Assembly (NCBI GenBank): GCA_041494285.1
Contig: JBGQAL010000126.1
Span: 1-8,069, forward strand
DNA: 8,069 nt
From: Fen-7 sp041494285
GTDB taxonomy: Archaea > Halobacteriota > Methanosarcinia > Methanotrichales > Methanotrichaceae
Direction of reading: 5' to 3'
The notes beneath the pieces are model-generated. The model was given only the letters and a program-made list of their open reading frames with translations. It was not told where the DNA came from and searched no databases. The position numbers and the translations under genes were made by a program. Shown one piece after another: positions 6,201-8,069 of this stretch; the first letter of the stretch is position 1; the number at the start of each line of letters is the position of its first letter.

Positions 6201-6406
6201 AAAGCTGTTTCAAGAAGCTGTGCCCTCAGATGCATGGCTATATGGCTACAAGTCAGATGAAAGAAACCACATGCAAGTTCTGTGGTCGAAAGATACTCAG
6301 AAGGGAGCTGATATCGAAAATCGGTGAGTGCGAGGCCTGTTACTACAAGAACCTTGGAATCGAGAAATCGGAAGCGTTGAAGTTCGGGGGCGAGGCAGGG
6401 CTCTAG
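3221..6406 (+). CDS. Primase-helicase replication protein (AEP primase + SF3/D5-type helicase) with C-terminal zinc ribbons
   Basis: 1061 residues. Residues about 1-230 are an archaeo-eukaryotic primase domain: 'YVDIDVKG' with metal-binding Asp99 and Asp101, 'ADSGNGAHLQY' with His149, and 'DPNRIAKLYGT' at 190-200. A zinc-binding module follows (Cys289, Cys292, Cys300, Cys316, His318, Cys321), then a charged helical linker. From about 385 to 665 comes a D5-like region and SF3 helicase core: Walker A 'GNGSNGKR' (544-551), 'NVFNET' (589-594) as Walker B, motif C 'LIFDTNG' with sensor Asn637, and arginines 651-652 as finger candidates. A winged-helix-like segment (about 730-812) is followed by a Ser/Thr/Asn-rich linker. 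The tail has a short 'FNGVKYKVGDLI' domain (about 936-972) and two CxxC..CxxC ribbons (974-996 and 1018-1040). The family synthesises primers and unwinds DNA at plasmid and virus origins. Oddity: the Walker A Ser/Thr is Arg551, though Lys550 is kept. Third cistron of the operon. Confidence 0.93.
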   Translation: MSAEEIRRTLDIFVEPGSVCELRVLGGQVRPNGGFFDDLDKMAEVAHMFDKGGRQDGLFFTINPVHHDLLARANNKMCQGKPELTKGADILKRRWLYVDIDVKGKLSGISSRDSEHDEALKAALDLRDRMVSKAGWPLPVYADSGNGAHLQYRIDLLNDKESTELVKRTLQCLDRMLDHPALEVDAGTHDPNRIAKLYGTMVKKGEEIEDRHHRRSHIIEVPDQLIAISKEQLIEFVSIYEPGVDPEPVYRGGVSQIEDMPAWLKTHNLPWKSTKPADGGGTWYILDECPGCHNSDGNACAVAKYPPPRDGQEAKCYHKSCSIKDWESFIAVVDPEYAAARRQSRQERDQNRREREEMLELDIEDLCNEHTVNEGKSNERTDYKFSPEKAADAIIQRYDIVTTADDKIWVYRSGYYSTEWWKGIVDLVNNVAGDHFPTKMKKELESKVQSKTRAKEELFYRNPYLLCCKNVTIDMLTGKVLEHSPEHYLNSPSAFVYTPAAWPDAFIQLLDESCSNDIDRLTLIDWIVATCCLVEFEFILFMTGNGSNGKRMYEDVLKAIFPGFTEHIGLEEMNKSRFAKAQLKVARTNVFNETNVDKAGTETIKSLSGGDEQSGDVKNQKERSKWRSFTQLIFDTNGMPRFNDTSYGFKRRFTRVKMMFTFVDNPDPKNTFEKKADPTLGARLVSENNLSGILNLVIVRAKEIAEDRKICRRDDDFDEYEEDTHSFNNFAERFITFDALNRNDPEFRIASSDLFGRFETFTNYGGRKMSQFSFSKRIGELNRQPSKTIEGSQGCPAYRGFKGLFFDKAKFDQYIKVKMNDIANSNTSNDSLTSNKRVKEDTVTSITGYNRIATKARINKEGCIVGEKSKTILVVEPVTDSDSLTPKSVSSDPFSRVVKEPVGSIKAELEKADAATQAKEEHFAQIAKPKLIQATITMDCEFNGVKYKVGDLICDTKENIRKLPAMIKEKIDKCSMCGEHVKLSARNGRDGVCQSCFKKLCPQMHGYMATSQMKETTCKFCGRKILRRELISKIGECEACYYKNLGIEKSEALKFGGEAGL
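5704..5758 (+). repeat. Phased 11-bp repeat (iteron-like) inside the primase gene
   Basis: The core AACGAGTA occurs at 5716-5723, 5727-5734 and 5749-5756, offsets of 11 and 22 bp, about one and two helical turns. A degenerate copy (AACGACTC) at 5705 keeps the same phase, and an exact inverted copy TACTCGTT lies at 5835-5842. Because 11 is not a multiple of 3, the middle copy is read in another frame (Arg-Val) than the outer two (Thr-Ser), so this is not simply a peptide repeat. The area is AT-rich and encodes a low-complexity linker. The arrangement resembles origin iterons inside an initiator gene, such as the phage lambda O gene. Function is inferred. Confidence 0.5.
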
Positions 6407-6725
6407 AATGCCTCCCAGAAGCCGTCTTACCCGGTATATGTGACATAAAACCTTTTGGTAGATCATTGCTACCAGCCTGAAAGAAGGCGTCCTAAAATCG
6501 AATTTAACGAAGACTCATATAAAATATTAGGCAACAAAATGCTACTCTCGATCCAGAGTGGAACGACTCCATAATTGTCTGACTGTGCTGCAGTCTCCCA
6601 AAAAGCAACTTTCAATCACGCCTTCTTTACATTGTTACACGCGATTACATTTCATGCGCATTAAGCCTTATTGACCCATTACATCGTGTTTCTAGCTGTA
6701 AACGTGCTCATGTGATAACTTAGGC
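6407..6725. other. Gene-free convergent spacer
   Basis: This stretch lies between the 3' ends of the primase-helicase and radical SAM genes, and no credible ORF or RNA gene is seen. It contains a 6-bp hairpin at 6456-6474 and smaller ones at 6544-6559 (ACTCT/AGAGT) and 6581-6595 (GACTG/CAGTC). The sequence TTACAY occurs four times (6627, 6635, 6645, 6679), and the 8-bp palindrome ATGCGCAT lies at 6654-6661. These are likely transcript-end signals. Confidence 0.5.
6456..6474 (+). terminator. Stem-loop downstream of the primase gene
   Basis: TGGTAG (6456-6461) pairs with CTACCA (6469-6474) around a 7-nt loop, 50 nt after the stop codon. A short T4 run precedes it, but no T-run follows as in a bacterial intrinsic terminator. 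It is a plausible 3'-end structure only. Confidence 0.3.
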
Positions 6726-7451
6726 TTAGCTTTGATATTTATCGATGACTCGCTCTTTTATTCTCTGTTGGCTTTTTCCATAGGCTCTTAATTTCTCTAT
6801 ATCCTCAATCTTCTGACTTAGCATCTTTTCCAGCTTCGTTTTATCGCTAAAGGCTGGCATACATGCAGAGATTACATGTATTCCTGTCTCTTTGCACTTC
6901 TGGAAGGCTTTTACTGGATACTGCCAATATTCAGCCTTCGCACCTGTCACAACCTCAAAGACCTCTGGATTATGGCCCTTAAAGCTGATTCTAACAGTCA
7001 TGTAGTTGCCTGTTAGAACATCTAAAAGCTCAGGCTTATAGCCCAACATTAGGCCATTGGTCTCGAGGATGAAATTGCAGCACTCTTCATACTTGTCGAT
7101 TGAAATATCATCGCAGGCGTCCATGATGGCCTTAAAATGCCTTGCGCTGCGCTCTCCAAGGATGGGCTCACAGCCTGACACCCTGACATACCATTGATCA
7201 TTTTTGACGCATAGATTCACGATCTTTTGGGCAACTTCGTGAGGGCTGATGTATTTTCCTTTTGGAATCTGGGTATTTCTGTCATAATTCCAGCATTGGG
7301 CACACATAAAATTGCAGCCAACAGCATCACAAGTGATTATACCACTATAGAAATCTGCAAACCTGAAGCGATAGTACATGCGTTTATCGTCATGCATAAC
7401 TGTCTGCTCGACTTCATGAGATCGCTGGATGGGATCGAAAGGCAAAGTCAT
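6726..7451 (-). CDS. Radical SAM enzyme of unknown substrate
   Basis: 241 residues. The [4Fe-4S]/S-adenosylmethionine motif CxxxCxxC is Cys46-Cys50-Cys53 in 'GCNFMCAQCWN', with 'DAVGC' before it. 'RVSGCEP' (90-96) fills the place of the GGEP motif that binds the SAM amino group, but has Cys94 where the second Gly is usual. 'FILETNGLMLG' (127-137) and 'VRISFKG' (153-159) are later strands of the partial TIM barrel. The C-terminal 40 residues are helical and basic, with no SPASM or other auxiliary cluster. Radical SAM proteins make a 5'-deoxyadenosyl radical to modify small molecules, tRNA or peptides; nothing here shows the substrate. ATG 7451 is the natural start, with TATA boxes upstream. 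It stands alone on its strand, about 400 bp from the next open frame. It may be element cargo, perhaps a modification or defence function, or a host gene beside the element. Confidence 0.88.
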   Translation of the reverse strand: MTLPFDPIQRSHEVEQTVMHDDKRMYYRFRFADFYSGIITCDAVGCNFMCAQCWNYDRNTQIPKGKYISPHEVAQKIVNLCVKNDQWYVRVSGCEPILGERSARHFKAIMDACDDISIDKYEECCNFILETNGLMLGYKPELLDVLTGNYMTVRISFKGHNPEVFEVVTGAKAEYWQYPVKAFQKCKETGIHVISACMPAFSDKTKLEKMLSQKIEDIEKLRAYGKSQQRIKERVIDKYQS

Positions 7452-7852
7452 TTATGATCATTCATTCACGACGAGTTATTTAATCGTGGATCTAATTCTA
7501 TTTATAATCTGCTAAAGAGAAATTATATCCATGTAATAATCCTATTTTGCGGAAAGAATGATTTGATCAATCACTGATATCATGATCCATCGGAGCCTGC
7601 AAAACAACTGTCGTGAAAGCTGCCGCTAATTGGCGATGGGACCCGAAATTTGAAAGGCAGATGGAAATGAGTTGACAGAAAATCAGAGACTAAGGCGAAG
7701 AAAAAAGGGCAAAAGATGAAAACGATACCTTCCACCCATCCATAATAGGTGCATTTCTTTTTCTAATGATAACTTAGGACCGTGTGGGTTCTTTCAACTG
7801 GTGCATATAACTACATACTTCAGTTTCGTTCCTGCTTGTTAGAGATAGGGCT
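7452..7852. other. Gene-free AT-rich stretch upstream of the radical SAM gene
   Basis: Apart from the promoter at the left end I find no ORF above about 55 codons and no tRNA-like fold. It holds several GATC/TGATCA words and the palindrome TGATATCA near 7577. A purine-rich plus strand runs from about 7683 to 7722, and one copy of a 12-bp sequence is also found beyond the 3' end of the radical SAM gene. Confidence 0.45.
7476..7507 (-). promoter_or_regulatory. Two candidate TATA boxes of the radical SAM gene
   Basis: On the minus strand TTATAAATA (7507-7499) is the better box and predicts a start near 7477 with a leader of about 26 nt. GATTAAATAA (7485-7476) would give an almost leaderless message from about 7454. 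No Shine-Dalgarno is evident before ATG 7451, which slightly favours the second. Confidence 0.45.
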
Positions 7853-8069
7853 CTAAATCATTTCGGGCAAACTGGCCATTCCATACCTTGTGGAATGATT
7901 TATCGACAATTGCCAGCTATCGATTAACCGTACTTGCTCAATATTACGTTGAATTCCCCAATCGAGTGAGTGCATGGACCAAAAATTATTAATACATATA
8001 TCTAAAATATTTTGTTTGTGCCAGATATTATACACGAGGCTGTAATCAACCTCGATGTAGACAAGATCA
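7853..8069 (-). CDS. Possible 3' end of a gene entering from the right edge
   Basis: The minus-strand frame is open from the right edge to a TAG at 7853-7855, giving at least 71 codons. The residues include five Trp and end 'YGMASLPEMI'. No start codon is forced, since GTG 8035 is only an internal option. There is no recognisable family, and a hairpin (CATTCCA/TGGAATG, 7877-7897) lies within it. The composition is AT-rich like the neighbouring non-coding DNA, so this could be a remnant or chance. If real, it would be co-directional with and upstream of the radical SAM gene. Confidence 0.27.
   Translation of the reverse strand, partial: DLVYIEVDYSLVYNIWHKQNILDICINNFWSMHSLDWGIQRNIEQVRLIDSWQLSINHSTRYGMASLPEMI

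Larger units (their letters stand above)
6713..7778. repeat. 12-bp direct repeat flanking the radical SAM gene
   Basis: TGATAACTTAGG occurs at 6713-6724 and at 7767-7778, on either side of the radical SAM gene. Flanking direct repeats can mark an inserted cassette. However, about two exact 12-bp pairs are expected by chance in a window this long, so the link is weak. Confidence 0.2.

Noticed and set aside
5945..6466. 173-codon minus-strand frame over the 3' end of the primase gene
   Set aside because: It is opposite the two zinc ribbons, whose CxxC pairs show that the plus strand is the coding one; its composition is that of an antisense frame.
6627..6684. Four copies of TTACAY in the convergent spacer
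   Set aside because: Six-base words with uneven spacing (8, 10 and 34 bp), downstream of both neighbouring genes; easily due to chance.
7561..7740. Possible tRNA or box C/D RNA in the long gene-free stretch
   Set aside because: No T-loop, cloverleaf or paired C and D boxes could be found on either strand.
7877..7897. 7-bp hairpin CATTCCA/TGGAATG with a 7-nt loop
   Set aside because: A single short stem in AT-rich DNA with no T-run and no gene ending nearby; a competing AATCATT/AATGATT pairing (7856-7900) is equally good, so no role can be supported.
8035..8054. CGAGG/CCTCG stem near the right edge
   Set aside because: The stem is only 5 bp, lies inside a possible coding frame, and is too close to the edge to judge.

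Overview
The window looks like a piece of an archaeal chromosome carrying an integrated plasmid- or virus-like element, most likely from a methanogen of the Methanosarcina/Methanothrix side of the Halobacteriota. The grounds are indirect. The integrase has the archaeal 'RGDxRxEAIDIYxHI' form of the tyrosine box and ends in AHIPQLGI, a tail I associate with methanosarcinal integrases. The replication protein is an archaeo-eukaryotic-type primase fused to an SF3 helicase. The promoters are TATA boxes rather than -10/-35 pairs, TTG is used as a start behind a good Shine-Dalgarno, and a PBS-lyase-type HEAT protein is present. No rRNA, tRNA or CRISPR array was found, so the species cannot be fixed.

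Layout from left to right. (1) Positions 1-1255 (+): the 3' end of a gene for a leucine-zipper plus winged-helix protein, overlapping by 4 nt (ATGA) a tyrosine recombinase. (2) 1304-2632 (-): a 442-residue protein with an N-terminal winged helix and C-terminal HEAT repeats, convergent with the integrase and separated from it by only 48 bp. (3) 2633-2863: a divergent control region with a TATA box and a cluster of nested inverted repeats. (4) 2864-6406 (+): a compact replication operon made of a 32-residue ORF, an 80-residue ORF, a possible 8-codon micro-ORF and a 1061-residue primase-helicase. Each is joined to the next by a 4-nt NTGA overlap. The AT-rich linker of the primase-helicase gene carries copies of an 8-mer spaced by 11 and 22 bp, which could be an intragenic replication origin. 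(5) 6407-6725: a gene-free convergent spacer. (6) 6726-7451 (-): a radical SAM enzyme with its own TATA-type promoter. (7) 7452-7852: gene-free and AT-rich. (8) 7853-8069 (-): a weakly supported open frame running off the right edge.

How it may work together (inference): the recombinase moves the element in and out of the host chromosome, with the zipper/winged-helix protein made from the same message as a likely regulator or accessory factor. The primase-helicase replicates it. The HEAT/winged-helix protein, divergent from the replication operon, is placed to control that operon. The radical SAM gene is a cargo candidate or a host flanking gene. The best leads are the 11-bp phased repeat inside the primase gene, the unusual C-terminal zinc-ribbon tail and Walker A change of that protein, and the chain of tiny coupled ORFs preceding it.
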